Source: Methylobacter sp015476545
GTDB lineage: Bacteria > Pseudomonadota > Gammaproteobacteria > Methylococcales > Methylomonadaceae
NCBI RefSeq assembly: GCF_052162025.1
Contig: NZ_CP197401.1
Location: forward strand, 1,612,001-1,676,000
DNA: 64,000 nucleotides
Direction: 5' to 3'
This document shows positions 44,068-53,863 of this stretch, one piece after another. The notes under the pieces were generated by a model. The model searched no databases. It had not been told where the DNA came from and saw only the letters and a program-made list of their open reading frames with translations. The position numbers were made by a program, and so were the translations under genes. Each line of letters begins with the position of its first letter. Positions within the stretch are counted from its first letter, which is position 1.

Positions 44068-45456
44068 TTACCCTTTTTTATTTTTCATTGCGTGGCTGGC
44101 CAGATTCTTGCCTAAATCCCAGATCGATCCGGGTATCTGGTGCGTGTCGGCAATGACCTTGTCAAAAGCCGTGACGATATGATCACGGTCTTTTTGCGTT
44201 AAGGTTAACGGCGGCAACAGCTTGACCACGTTCATGCCGTGTCCGGCGACTTGGCTTAGAATATGGTGTTCTTTAAACAGCGGAATCGTGATCATCTGGC
44301 AGAACAGGCCCTTATTGGCCGCTTCCAGCATTGCCCAGGCCGCTTTCAGCGTCAGGCTTTTGGGGGAGTTGAACTCGATCGCGATCATCATGCCTTTGCC
44401 GCGCGCTTCCTTCAGGAATTCATACTTTTCTGACATGGCGTTCAGGCTGTTGATGATGTCGGTGCCGACTTTGTCGCTGTTTTCGACCAGGTTTTCTGCT
44501 TCCATGACATGCAGAGTGGCAAGGCCTGCTGCCATCGCCGCATTGTTCTTGGAGAACGTCGAGCCGTGCACGACCGCTCTGTCCATGCGGTTAAAAACGG
44601 TATCCATGATTTTTGCTGTCATCGCGACTGCGCCCACCGGGATGAAGCCGCCTGACAGCGCCTTTGCCATACAGATCATGTCGGGCTTAACGTTCCAGTG
44701 GTCGATCGCCCAGAATTTTCCGGTCCGGCCTAATCCTGTCTGAACTTCGTCAGCGACGAATAGCGTGCCGTATTTTTTACATAAGCGTTCGACTTCGGGC
44801 AGGTAATTGTCATCAGGAACGTTAACGCCTTTGCCTTGGATCGGTTCAACGATAAACGCCGCCACGTCTTTGTTGCTTAACGCTTTTTCCAGCGCTTCGA
44901 GATCATTGAACGGTATGGCGCTGCAGCCGGGCAACAGCGGGCCAAAACCTTCACGGAAAATTTCTTCGCCGTTTAATGATAGCGATCCCATGGTCAAGCC
45001 ATGATAACCATGCTCGCAATAAACGATTTTTTCGCGCTTGGTGACGTAGCGGGCGAATTTAATCGCTGCTTCGACCGATTCAGTACCTGAATTGCAGAAA
45101 AACATTTTGGTCAGGTTCTCGGGCGTGGTTTTAAGTATTTCCTTGGCCAGCAGGCCGCTGAGCACCGAAACGTCGAGCTGCACCAGGTTCGGCAATTCCA
45201 GCGTCAGGGATTCATTCAATGCTTTGACGACGGTAGGATGATTCCGGCCGATCGCAAACACGCCAAAACCGCTCAGCAGGTCCAGATATTCGGTGCCATC
45301 CTGGTCATAGAGATATTGACCGACGGCCTTTTTGTAATGACGATCATAGCCGATAGTTTTTAAAACCCTGACCATTTGATTGTTCAGGTGCTGCTCGTGC
45401 AGTTCAAATTTATCGGTGCTGTGTTGGGAAAAAAGTTCGGCGATGCTGAAAGACAT
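44068..45456 (-). CDS. hpnO: Hopanoid aminotransferase HpnO
   Basis: PLP class III aminotransferase that makes 35-aminobacteriohopane-polyol from the hopanoid side chain. It has 462 residues from ATG 45456 (MSFSIAELFSQHSTDKFELH); longer reading upstream has no family match. Motifs: FFCNSGTESVEAAIKFAR, FVADEVQTGLGRTGKFWAID, and the PLP lysine in HGSTFSKNNAAMAAG. The hopanoid neighbours favour HpnO over an ornithine or acetylornithine aminotransferase. Confidence 0.92.
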   Translation of the reverse strand: MSFSIAELFSQHSTDKFELHEQHLNNQMVRVLKTIGYDRHYKKAVGQYLYDQDGTEYLDLLSGFGVFAIGRNHPTVVKALNESLTLELPNLVQLDVSVLSGLLAKEILKTTPENLTKMFFCNSGTESVEAAIKFARYVTKREKIVYCEHGYHGLTMGSLSLNGEEIFREGFGPLLPGCSAIPFNDLEALEKALSNKDVAAFIVEPIQGKGVNVPDDNYLPEVERLCKKYGTLFVADEVQTGLGRTGKFWAIDHWNVKPDMICMAKALSGGFIPVGAVAMTAKIMDTVFNRMDRAVVHGSTFSKNNAAMAAGLATLHVMEAENLVENSDKVGTDIINSLNAMSEKYEFLKEARGKGMMIAIEFNSPKSLTLKAAWAMLEAANKGLFCQMITIPLFKEHHILSQVAGHGMNVVKLLPPLTLTQKDRDHIVTAFDKVIADTHQIPGSIWDLGKNLASHAMKNKKG

Positions 45457-45702
45457 TAAGTACCTCAAAAAAATAAATTCTTTTGCTGCTTGTGTTCGTG
45501 CAGGCGCTAAAAGCGGGCAGGCGTATTCAAGAGCAAATGAGCGTGAACGTGACAACGTTGGACGATAACTGCCGTCTCGCAGCTGCCAAACCTGCCAGAA
45601 TGGCGGAATATAAGCTGAGGCAGCTGTAAGCAACGTAATCCCCCATAACCGAGCCGATGCAAAAAGGCAAAAGTGATGGATAGGATATTTAAATGGTTTG
45701 CG

Positions 45703-46443
45703 TTATTCATGAAGACTTTGCGCAATTATGCTGGATTGGCCAAAGCTGTTAATTATATCAAGCTGTTGGGCAACCAACTTTAATTTATTCTTGGCAGCAT
45801 TGAAATGCAGCCCCAGCTTGATTAATCCGGGCAGTTCAATCGGATGCAACGCGAGAAATATCAATAACTTGCTTAAAACCACATCGCCCTGATCATTAAG
45901 CGAACGATTGATGGCTCTGGGAAGGCTCATGTTCACCGGGTCGACAATTGCGCGGATTGCCAGAAACGGCAGTGTGTGTTGTCTGGCGATTTTGGCGACC
46001 GCGACGCTTTCCATGTCCAATACAATGGCGCCGGTTTTGGCATGCAGCTGTTTTTTGTCCTTGCCGGACGAAACAATTTGATGGCTTTCAGCCAGGCAGC
46101 CGGTATGAACAGCCACATGCGCTGACAGGATATTTCTGGCGTGGCTATGCCAGCCCGAGGTTATATCTATCCGAACTTGATCCGCATCTATCAACGAGTC
46201 AGCTAAGGTAAGGTCTCCAGGCTTCAACGAAGCGTCGAGGGCTGCGGCGCAGCCCCAGCTGATCAGCCGGGTGGCGCCTCTGGAAACCAGCAGTTCGGCT
46301 GCCGTTTGCGCATTGACAGGGCCGGCGCCTGAATAAGCAACGAGTACTTTATCGGATATAAAAACACAACGCCCTTTATCAATATTTTTTGATGTCAGAG
46401 TGCCGAGTTCTTCCGGTAAAGCAACAACGATTCCGATAATCAC
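45703..46443 (-). CDS. hpnG: Hopanoid phosphorylase HpnG
   Basis: 246 residues of the nucleoside phosphorylase fold. HpnG removes adenine from adenosylhopane to give phosphoribohopane (ribosylhopane branch). Motifs: IIGIVVALPEELGTL, VLVAYSGAGPVNAQTAAELL, LISWGCAAALD and VLDMESVAVAKIARQ. The ATG overlaps the stop of shc by four bases. A 246-base gap to hpnO holds no recognised gene. Confidence 0.92.
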   Translation of the reverse strand: MIIGIVVALPEELGTLTSKNIDKGRCVFISDKVLVAYSGAGPVNAQTAAELLVSRGATRLISWGCAAALDASLKPGDLTLADSLIDADQVRIDITSGWHSHARNILSAHVAVHTGCLAESHQIVSSGKDKKQLHAKTGAIVLDMESVAVAKIARQHTLPFLAIRAIVDPVNMSLPRAINRSLNDQGDVVLSKLLIFLALHPIELPGLIKLGLHFNAAKNKLKLVAQQLDIINSFGQSSIIAQSLHE

Positions 46444-48395
46444 TGTCTGCTAAGCTCGTTGCGGTATCTGGCAAGCGCCCATAATGGGAAGAACTTGTCG
46501 TAACCGTGGTATTTCAAATAGAAAACCCTTGGAAAGCCAGGGGCCGTGAAGCATTTGTCATTCCAGACGCCGTCAGCCTGTTGGCTGCGCAGCAGGAAGT
46601 CGATGCCGGCTTTTACTTCAGGGCTATGGGTTTCGCCGGCCGCCATTAGGGCCAGAAGTGCCCAGGCGGTCTGGAAGGCCGTGCTGAAACGGTATTTGCC
46701 ACTATGGCTGGTGTCGTGATAGCTGTGGTTGTCTTCGCCCCAGCCGCCGTCTTCGCGTTGCACACTTTTTAGCCATTTTGCAGCTTTGGTATACATGGGG
46801 TCGTTCTTGGGCAGGTTGGTTTGCTCCAATCCCAGCAGCACTGACCAGGTACCATAGATGTAGTTGGTGCCCCAGCGCCCGAACCATGAGCCGTCTGCTT
46901 CCTGTTCGCTGCGCAAATAGTTGAGGGTCCGTTCCAGGGCTGGCAGATATTCGGCGTGATCCTTGGCTACGCGTCCCATCAGCATGGCGCAGCGTGCACT
47001 GACATCGGCGGTTGGCGGATCTAACAGGGCGCCGTGATCGGCAAAAGGAATTTCATTCAGATAATAATAGGTATTGTCGACATCGAACGCGCCGTAACCG
47101 CCGTTCCTGGATTGCATGCCAACTATCCAATCGGTAGCGCGGAGCACGGGTTCATCCAGGTCCGGCAGATTTGATTCGGCCATGCCGAATGCCACGACTG
47201 CGGTATCATCCACATCGGGATAATGCGGATTTGCGAATTGAAACGCCCAGCCGCCGCCCTTCAGGTTGGGTCTGGAAATACGCCAGTCGCCCGGTTCGTC
47301 GGAAAGTTGTTTGCTTTTCAGCCAGTCAAAAGCCCGCGTCAGGCTTTCTTTGTTGCCGGCTTTGTCAGCTTCCAGCAGGGCGAGAGCGGCAAGTCCGGTA
47401 TCCCAAATCGGCGATACGCAAGGTTGGCAATAAGCATCATGCTCGTTGATGACCAGTAACTTGTCTATGGCTTTACGCGCAGTTACCACCAGTTCATGAT
47501 CCTTAGGCATGCCCAGCAATAACATGGCTTCATAAGCGTTGACCATAGCAGGGAAAATAGCGCCGAGGCCGTCTTCGCCGTTCAGGCGTTCTATGAACCA
47601 CTCCTTGGCTTTTTCGATCGCAAGTGCCTGCGTTTTTTGGGGGATTAAAGGACGCGTTTTACGGCCCAGTTTATCCAGTGCCAGAAAAAACTTATTTAAA
47701 GGTGTTCTTTCCGGAAAATAATGCTGTTCTTTATCAGGATGCGTAACGAAAAGCTCCAGGATATCGACTTTCTTCGGGTTGTTGGCAGTCGCTTTTAAGG
47801 TGCAAAGAACAAATAGCGGCACCATTACGGTTCTTGACCAGTATGAAACCTTATCCAGGTGGAAGGGAAACCATTTAGGAAACAGCATGATTTCAACCGG
47901 AATATAAGGCACGCCGCGCCAGGGGATCTGCTCAAAGGTCGCCAGAGCGATACGGGTGAAAACATTGGCTTTGGCAGCGCCGCCCTGGCTCAGTATGTAA
48001 TTTCTCAGCTTGACCATGTGCGGAGCATCGATAGAGTCGCCGGCCATTTTCAAGGCGTAATAGACTTTAACGCTGCAGCTGATATCACCGACGCCGCCCA
48101 TGAATAAGGGATAGCTGCCATCCTTGGACTGACGGGATCTGAGATAATTGGCTATCTTGGCCTGAAGAGGTTCGTCGATCTCGCCCAGATAATGCATCAT
48201 CATGATGTATTCGGCCGGAATCGTGCAGTCCGCTTCCAGTTCGAATACCCAAAAGCCTTCTTTGTCCTGCAGACTTAATAGTTTTTCTTGGGCTTTGCTT
48301 ATGGCTTTATTGAGATCCAATGCATGAGAATTAATAGCAGTCGATGAACTCGGTGCGGTGCTGATATTTATCGCTGTAATTGCTTCAGTAAACAT
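46440..48395 (-). CDS. shc: Squalene-hopene cyclase
   Basis: Cyclises squalene to hopene and hopanol on the inner face of the cytoplasmic membrane. It has 651 residues, normal length. The protonating DxDD motif is in YPDVDDTAVVAFGMAES, and QW repeats recur, such as QSRNGGYGAFDVDN, QEADGSWFGRWGTNY and QREDGGWGEDNHSY. It lies 11 bases after the squalene synthase gene and overlaps hpnG by four bases. Confidence 0.97.
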   Translation of the reverse strand: MFTEAITAINISTAPSSSTAINSHALDLNKAISKAQEKLLSLQDKEGFWVFELEADCTIPAEYIMMMHYLGEIDEPLQAKIANYLRSRQSKDGSYPLFMGGVGDISCSVKVYYALKMAGDSIDAPHMVKLRNYILSQGGAAKANVFTRIALATFEQIPWRGVPYIPVEIMLFPKWFPFHLDKVSYWSRTVMVPLFVLCTLKATANNPKKVDILELFVTHPDKEQHYFPERTPLNKFFLALDKLGRKTRPLIPQKTQALAIEKAKEWFIERLNGEDGLGAIFPAMVNAYEAMLLLGMPKDHELVVTARKAIDKLLVINEHDAYCQPCVSPIWDTGLAALALLEADKAGNKESLTRAFDWLKSKQLSDEPGDWRISRPNLKGGGWAFQFANPHYPDVDDTAVVAFGMAESNLPDLDEPVLRATDWIVGMQSRNGGYGAFDVDNTYYYLNEIPFADHGALLDPPTADVSARCAMLMGRVAKDHAEYLPALERTLNYLRSEQEADGSWFGRWGTNYIYGTWSVLLGLEQTNLPKNDPMYTKAAKWLKSVQREDGGWGEDNHSYHDTSHSGKYRFSTAFQTAWALLALMAAGETHSPEVKAGIDFLLRSQQADGVWNDKCFTAPGFPRVFYLKYHGYDKFFPLWALARYRNELSRQ

Positions 48396-48406
48396 GGGGA
48401 ATGTCC

Positions 48407-49507
48407 TTAAAGATCTGACATGGATTTTGAGGATAATGTTTTATAGGTCCAGTCGGGCGTTTTGAGTCCGCGGCCGGCTAAATTGAAAAGCAGGGATAGC
48501 ATGGTATTGCTGTGGCCGGCTAATTTAGTGGCAAAAATAGTAGCCTTGACACTGTTGCGTGAAATTTTGACCTGGCTGGATTTGTTAAAGTCTAGATTTT
48601 GTTTGATTTTTCGCAATGTCAGTACGGCCATGCCGAGCGCCCACAGGCAGAAGTTACGAATGCCGGTTTCGTGTGCAGGAATTAGCTGGGTATAAATCAA
48701 GGCGTTATGCAGATGGCCATGGGCAATGCTGATCAGGTGCTCCAATCCTTTTCTGAATTTTTCATCATTGGTTTCAGGCGTCAGGTTTTTAAGATCAAAA
48801 CCGGTTTCTGTAAAAATATCCTGAGGCAGCCAGCATACGCCGCGTTGAGCGTCATCCCAGATATCTTTCAGAATGTTGGTCATTTGTAGTCCCTGGCCGA
48901 AAGAAACCGACAAAGTCAGGAGTCGCTCGCGATGGTGGGCGATCTCCGGTGAATAGTGGCAAAAAAGTTTGGCCAGCATCTCGCCTACGCAACCGGCAAC
49001 GTAATAGCAATATTTATCCATGTCGGCCATCGTGGCCAAACCGCCCCGCAAGTCCATGGCCTGATAGATCGGCATGCCTTCAGCCATGGTTTCAACGCAG
49101 CAAGCCAGCGCTTCAATCTGATCCGGTTCGAATTTGTGCGTGATTTCTATGACGCGCGGCAATACATGGATAAGCGTGTGTTCAGCAGGAATGGTCTGCT
49201 TTGAGAGCAGTGGGGCCAGTTCTACGGCAAAAGGTTCAGAATTGACGCCGGTTTTGACGACGTTAATAAATTCCGAGCAAAAATACTTTTTTTGCTCAGG
49301 CGATAAAGAGGTTTCGTCTTCAATAGTGTCGACTATGCGGCATAGCAAATAAGCATTCGCTACAGCGCTATATAGCTTCTCCGGTAGTTGGGGAATGGTC
49401 AGCGCAAATGTTCTGGATACACCTTCAAGCAATAAGGCCTGAAATTCATCATCAGATAATTTGCTGAGTGACTTTGGGTTTTCCAAGGAAATTTGAGTTC
49501 CGTTCAT
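48407..49507 (-). CDS. sqs: Squalene synthase (farnesyl-diphosphate farnesyltransferase)
   Basis: 366 residues of the trans-isoprenyl head-to-head synthase family. Both aspartate-rich motifs are present: DTIEDE near residue 60 and NILKDIWDDAQRG near 215, with SRTFALTIPQLP at the start and FGQGLQMTN before the second motif. It makes squalene from two farnesyl diphosphates, the direct substrate for the cyclase encoded 11 bases downstream. This replaces the three-gene HpnCDE route used by many hopanoid producers. First gene of the leftward operon. Confidence 0.93.
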   Translation of the reverse strand: MNGTQISLENPKSLSKLSDDEFQALLLEGVSRTFALTIPQLPEKLYSAVANAYLLCRIVDTIEDETSLSPEQKKYFCSEFINVVKTGVNSEPFAVELAPLLSKQTIPAEHTLIHVLPRVIEITHKFEPDQIEALACCVETMAEGMPIYQAMDLRGGLATMADMDKYCYYVAGCVGEMLAKLFCHYSPEIAHHRERLLTLSVSFGQGLQMTNILKDIWDDAQRGVCWLPQDIFTETGFDLKNLTPETNDEKFRKGLEHLISIAHGHLHNALIYTQLIPAHETGIRNFCLWALGMAVLTLRKIKQNLDFNKSSQVKISRNSVKATIFATKLAGHSNTMLSLLFNLAGRGLKTPDWTYKTLSSKSMSDL

Positions 49508-49947
49508 AATTTTTTTATGTCGACTTACAGGAATTTAATAAAGAGTTGTAGTACTGACAGCAATAATAGACTGTTTGTTGGTATTTTGCAAAGTAATGTT
49601 GTTTTGTTGCTAATATGGCAGGCAGACAGAATTGTTGAGATGTCTAATGAGAGTAAAAACAGCAGTTTAAGTCTGTTTGTTGTGTGTGCGCAAATCAGCT
49701 AGACGACATGTCGGATTGAGACATGAATGCATAATTTATCGCAAAAACTGGAGTCGGCCAGTAAAAGATAGTATTCTACTCAACAATAGATAAGCGTTTG
49801 TATTATATGAAAGGTTGTATTTCAGGGAATATTGTTTTTTTGTTGTTTTATTGCAACGCTTGTTTTTTGTAATTAAGAATACTTTCAAGGCAGTTGTTGT
49901 AACTAAGGCTGTCGTCAGTTTATTGAATTTTTTTGGAGGGTTTGCAC
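49508..49947. promoter_or_regulatory. Divergent promoter region of the hopanoid operons
   Basis: 440 A/T-rich bases between squalene synthase (leftward) and hpnH (rightward). No gene is recognised. GGAGGG at 49935-49940 is the ribosome site of hpnH. No Fur box or obvious palindromic operator is seen. Confidence 0.6.
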
Positions 49948-51057
49948 GTGGGAGTTCCTTTACGTCAACAGTTGACTGTAGGCAGTTATCTAATCAAGCA
50001 AAAGTTGAAAGGAGTTAAGCGATATCCTTTGGTTCTTATGCTGGAACCTTTGTTTCGCTGCAATTTAGCCTGTGCGGGCTGCGGTAAAATTGATTATCCT
50101 GACGAAATCCTGAACAAGCGCCTTTCTGTTGAAGAGTGTCTGCAGGCAGTGGATGAATGCGGCGCGCCAATGGTATCGATCCCAGGCGGCGAACCTCTGA
50201 TCCATAAAGAGATGCCGCAAATTGTTGAGGGAATCATTGCACGCAAGAAGTTTGTCTACTTGTGTACAAATGCTCTATTGCTGAAAAAGAAGATCAATGA
50301 TTACAAGCCTTCGCCTTATCTCACTTTCTCTATTCATCTCGATGGCATGCGCGATCGCCATGACGCCTCGGTATGTCAGCAAGGTGTTTTCGATCAAGCT
50401 GTTGAAGCTATAAAGCTGGCTTTGGAGAAAGGTTTCAGAGTCACAATAAACTGCACTTTGTTCCAGGGCGAAACGTCTGAAGAGGTGGCCGAGTTTCTTG
50501 ATTACGCAATGGAACTGGGTGTGGAAGGCGTTACCATAGCGCCGGGCTTCAGCTATGAACGGGCTCCACAACAGGACGTTTTCATTAAAGGCCGGGACGT
50601 CAAGGAATTATTCCGCGGTATTTTTAAAATCGGCAAAAAACGTAAATGGAAATTGAATCATTCCACGCTGTATCTGGATTTTCTGGCCGGTAATCAAAGC
50701 TACAACTGCACGCCGTGGGGCAATCCGACGCGCAACGTGTTCGGTTGGCAAAAGCCCTGTTACTTATTGGCTGACGAAGGCAGCGCCGCAACTTTTCAGG
50801 AATTGCTTGATACCACGCCATGGGATAAGTACGGCAGTGTAAAAAATCCTAAATGCGCCGGCTGCATGGCACATTGTGGCTATGAGGCCACTGCCGTTGA
50901 GGACGTGTTCAAGCATCCGATAAAAGCGATGCTCACATCAATTCGCGGGCCAAGAACCGAAGGCATCATGGTGCCTGAACCTGAGCCGGATTATGTGCAT
51001 GAGAAGCCTGCGCCAACAATTGCCGGTATTCCAGTCAGAGTAGAAATGGTCGAATAG
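49948..51057 (+). CDS. hpnH: Adenosyl-hopene transferase HpnH (radical SAM)
   Basis: Adds an adenosyl group to diploptene, the first side-chain step. It has 369 residues from GTG 49948 (VGVPLRQQLTVGSYLIKQKL), 7 bases after GGAGGG; a TTG at 49933 overlaps the ribosome site and is rejected. The radical SAM motif is CNLACAGCG (Cys-x3-Cys-x2-Cys), followed by SIPGGEPLIHKEMP. C-terminal KCAGCMAHCGYEATA may carry further cysteine ligands. It starts a rightward operon with hpnB, hpnM and mlaA. Confidence 0.96.
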   Translation: MGVPLRQQLTVGSYLIKQKLKGVKRYPLVLMLEPLFRCNLACAGCGKIDYPDEILNKRLSVEECLQAVDECGAPMVSIPGGEPLIHKEMPQIVEGIIARKKFVYLCTNALLLKKKINDYKPSPYLTFSIHLDGMRDRHDASVCQQGVFDQAVEAIKLALEKGFRVTINCTLFQGETSEEVAEFLDYAMELGVEGVTIAPGFSYERAPQQDVFIKGRDVKELFRGIFKIGKKRKWKLNHSTLYLDFLAGNQSYNCTPWGNPTRNVFGWQKPCYLLADEGSAATFQELLDTTPWDKYGSVKNPKCAGCMAHCGYEATAVEDVFKHPIKAMLTSIRGPRTEGIMVPEPEPDYVHEKPAPTIAGIPVRVEMVE

Positions 51058-51063
51058 ATTGTA

Positions 51064-52191
51064 ATGGTTGATGCTGGTTTTTATTTGTCCGCTGCAGCGG
51101 CAGCAGTGTGGTTGATTGTTCTGCTGCTGCCATGGCGTCCCTGGAGCGTTAAAGAAGTGTTGGAAGCGGATCCGTCTGGCTATGAGCAGACGGATCTCAG
51201 TGATGTTACCGTCGTAATTCCTGCCCGTAATGAAGAAGAGGTTATTGGCAGGACCTTGGCAGATCTGGAGCATCAAGGGCAGGGGTTAAATGTCATAGTT
51301 GTTGATGATGAGTCCACTGATAGAACCTTGTCCATCATTCATCAGTCCAATCTGCAAGCTTTGAAGGTTGTCCGGTCCGATCCACTGCCTGTCGGTTGGA
51401 CAGGCAAATTATGGGCGCAGGAGCAAGGGCTCAAACAAGTGCAAACGCCTTATACTTTATTGCTCGATGCCGATATAGCATTGCGTCCCGGCATGATCAA
51501 AAGCCTCAAGGATAAGCATTCACTGGAAAATGTTAACTTTGTGTCTCTGATGGCGATACTACGGTTTGACTCGTTTTGGGAAAAACTGCTGATGCCCGCA
51601 TTTGTTTTCTTTTTTAAAATGATTTATCCGTTCGCTTTGGCTAACAGGCCTGATAGCAAGTTCGCCACGGCAGCAGGCGGATGTATTTTTGTAGAAACGG
51701 ATGTATTGCGCCAGATCGGCGGCATGGCTTCGATTAAAGACGCGCTTATCGATGATTGCACATTGGCAAAAACAGTAAAATCTGCCGGATACAAAACCTG
51801 GATGGGCTTGACGCATGGCGTACTGAGTCAGCGCCCCTACGGAACATTGCACGATATTTGGGATATGGTAGCGCGTACGGCCTATACGCAGCTCTATTAC
51901 TCGGTTACATTATTGCTGATTTGCACGGTTAGCATGCTGATAATGTACTGTCTGCCTTCATTCGGCCTGTTTTATTTTCAAGGCGGAGCAGCCCTATTAA
52001 GTATTCTGGCCATTTTGTTGATGGCACTCATATACAGTCCGGTCCTTCGATTTTATGAATTTAATCCGGCTTGGGGATTGGCTTTACCGTTGATAGCCAG
52101 TCTTTATTTATTGATGACCTGGACTTCTGCGATACGTTATTGGAAAGGGGAGCGTTCAAGATGGAAAGGACGCGTTTATCAAAAGATATAA
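51064..52191 (+). CDS. hpnB: Hopene-associated glycosyltransferase HpnB
   Basis: 375 residues. Family 2 glycosyltransferase with VVIPARNEEEVIGRTLADLE, VIVVDDESTDRTL, LLLDADIALRPG and a transmembrane segment near the N-terminus (LSAAAAAVWLIVLLLPW) plus two or three at the C-terminus. HpnB is linked to hopanoid loci by association; no sugar donor is established. It begins 6 bases after hpnH. Confidence 0.92.
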   Translation: MVDAGFYLSAAAAAVWLIVLLLPWRPWSVKEVLEADPSGYEQTDLSDVTVVIPARNEEEVIGRTLADLEHQGQGLNVIVVDDESTDRTLSIIHQSNLQALKVVRSDPLPVGWTGKLWAQEQGLKQVQTPYTLLLDADIALRPGMIKSLKDKHSLENVNFVSLMAILRFDSFWEKLLMPAFVFFFKMIYPFALANRPDSKFATAAGGCIFVETDVLRQIGGMASIKDALIDDCTLAKTVKSAGYKTWMGLTHGVLSQRPYGTLHDIWDMVARTAYTQLYYSVTLLLICTVSMLIMYCLPSFGLFYFQGGAALLSILAILLMALIYSPVLRFYEFNPAWGLALPLIASLYLLMTWTSAIRYWKGERSRWKGRVYQKI

Positions 52192-52221
52192 ATATGCTTT
52201 ATAATTACGAGGTTTTTGATT

Positions 52222-52833
52222 ATGGTTTTAAGAAGTATAAAGTTTGCATTGGTCCTGGCGTGGTATTTCCTTGCGACGACTGCTTATGCCCAGGAAGAAG
52301 CGGCTACAGCGAGGCAAGTCGTAGAAAAATTTCAGGCTGAACTGATTGGCGTAATGAAGAACGGCAAGCAGTTAGGTTATTCCGGCAGATATGAGAAACT
52401 TAAGGATCCGGTTTCCAACAGTCATGACCTGACAAAAATCGCTCGTATTGTTGTTGGTAAAGAATGGGAAAAATTAACCGAAGATCAGCAGCAAAAGCTT
52501 GTAGAGGTATTCAGTCGTCTGAGCATCGCTTCTTATGCTCATAACTTTAAAGATTATTCAGGCGAATCATTTGTATTTGATTCGGAAGAAGAAACTGCAA
52601 GAGGCGGGGTAGTTGTTCATTCTCATCTGGTAGTTCCTGGTGAAAAAGATGTGAAGTTCGATTATATGCTGAAGGAGAAAGGCCCTAGCTGGCGTATTAT
52701 TAACATCATAGCTAATGGTGTCAGTGACCTGGCGTTAAAAAGATCGGAATACACTGCTATTTTGCAGCGTGAAGGATTTGATGCCTTAATAGCTAAGATC
52801 AACGAAAAAATTGATAATTATTCGAAACAGTAG
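52222..52833 (+). CDS. hpnM: HpnM, MlaC-like periplasmic lipid carrier
   Basis: 203 residues from ATG 52222, 9 bases after ACGAGG; a TTG six bases earlier is rejected. Signal peptide MVLRSIKFALVLAWYFLATT with cleavage at AYAQEE. The Ttg2/MlaC domain follows (KFQAELIGVMKNGKQLGYSG, LSIASYAHNFKDYSGESF, GPSWRIINIIANGVSDLALK). MlaC proteins shuttle phospholipids between the two membranes; the hopanoid setting suggests transport of hopanoids or lipid mixtures. Confidence 0.93.
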   Translation: MVLRSIKFALVLAWYFLATTAYAQEEAATARQVVEKFQAELIGVMKNGKQLGYSGRYEKLKDPVSNSHDLTKIARIVVGKEWEKLTEDQQQKLVEVFSRLSIASYAHNFKDYSGESFVFDSEEETARGGVVVHSHLVVPGEKDVKFDYMLKEKGPSWRIINIIANGVSDLALKRSEYTAILQREGFDALIAKINEKIDNYSKQ

Positions 52834-52838
52834 GTTTT

Positions 52839-53834
52839 ATGTTAATGAACAACCCCACCAACGGCTACCGATACGGTAAAATCAAACAAATTTTGTCAGG
52901 CATGCTTATCGGAGCAACTGTCACTCTGAGCGGTTGCGCAAGCACAGGAGGTGTTGAGCAGCAAGTTGAAGCGAATCCGGTCGATCCGTATGAAGGCTTC
53001 AATAGAAAAATGTATGCTTTTAATGATGGCGTTGATGATTATGTCGCTAAACCTATTTCAGACGCGTATAAATTCGTAACGCCGCAGTTTGTGCAAACAG
53101 GCGTATTCAATTTTTTCAATAACCTGAAAAACATCAATATTGTTCTGAATGATGTTTTACAGGCTAAATTCCAGCAAAGCGCTCAGGATTCCGGGCGGTT
53201 TATGATTAACACTACAGTTGGTCTGGCTGGATTATTTGATGTCGCCAAGGAAGTCGGTCTGGAGCAGAATGAGGAAGACTTCGAGCAGACTTTGGCTGTC
53301 TGGGGCGTGCCTCAAGGTTCTTATCTGGTACTGCCATTCTTAGGGCCTTCTACGGCGCGCGGAATTCCTGGGGCGATATTTGACACGGCAGCAAATCCAG
53401 TAACTTATGTAGGCGCGCCTGTACAGTTGGTTTCAATGCTCAATTCGCGGGCAAATGCCGAGGGCGCATTGAAATTTATTGACGAAGCGGCGCTGGATCC
53501 TTATGTGTTTACTCGCGAGTCTTTCTTGCAGTGGCGTAAAAGTTTGGCTGCCGACGGTAAAGTCGATGCATCGGACGATTTACTGGATATCGATGAAGAG
53601 GCGGCGCTTGAAGAAGGCGGAAATGCGGCTTCCGGTCAGGCTGCAGTTGCCGAGAAGGGGGCTGCAGGTGACACAGCCAATCCAGAAGGCTTTACTTTGA
53701 AATTAAGCGCCGATAATAAAGAGTTTGAACAGGTATCTAATTCATTCAGCAGCACCGCCCAATCATTTGACGCGACAGCCAAGTCATTTGAAGAGGCGAG
53801 CACTAAACTGGATAAATTGAAAGCTAAAAAATAA
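52839..53834 (+). CDS. mlaA: MlaA/VacJ outer-membrane lipoprotein
   Basis: 331 residues (or 329 from ATG 52845). Lipobox LSGC at about residue 31, then the VacJ domain: DPYEGFNRKMYAFNDGVDDY, NLKNINIVLNDVLQAKFQQS, GVPQGSYLVLPFLGPSTARG and DPYVFTRESFLQWRK. The long Ala/Glu-rich C-terminal tail with SSTAQSFDATAKSFEEASTK is an unusual extension. MlaA removes phospholipids from the outer leaflet and passes them to MlaC, so hpnM and mlaA form a trafficking pair. Confidence 0.93.
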   Translation: MLMNNPTNGYRYGKIKQILSGMLIGATVTLSGCASTGGVEQQVEANPVDPYEGFNRKMYAFNDGVDDYVAKPISDAYKFVTPQFVQTGVFNFFNNLKNINIVLNDVLQAKFQQSAQDSGRFMINTTVGLAGLFDVAKEVGLEQNEEDFEQTLAVWGVPQGSYLVLPFLGPSTARGIPGAIFDTAANPVTYVGAPVQLVSMLNSRANAEGALKFIDEAALDPYVFTRESFLQWRKSLAADGKVDASDDLLDIDEEAALEEGGNAASGQAAVAEKGAAGDTANPEGFTLKLSADNKEFEQVSNSFSSTAQSFDATAKSFEEASTKLDKLKAKK

Positions 53835-53845
53835 GCAGTTAAAGA

Positions 53846-53863
53846 AGCTACAAGGATGTAGCT
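53846..53863. terminator. Hairpin between mlaA and apt
   Basis: AGCTAC, six-base loop, GTAGCT, flanked by CTAAAAA on the right. It lies between two convergent genes (mlaA ends 53834, apt ends 53864), so a bidirectional terminator is plausible although the stem is short. Confidence 0.5.
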
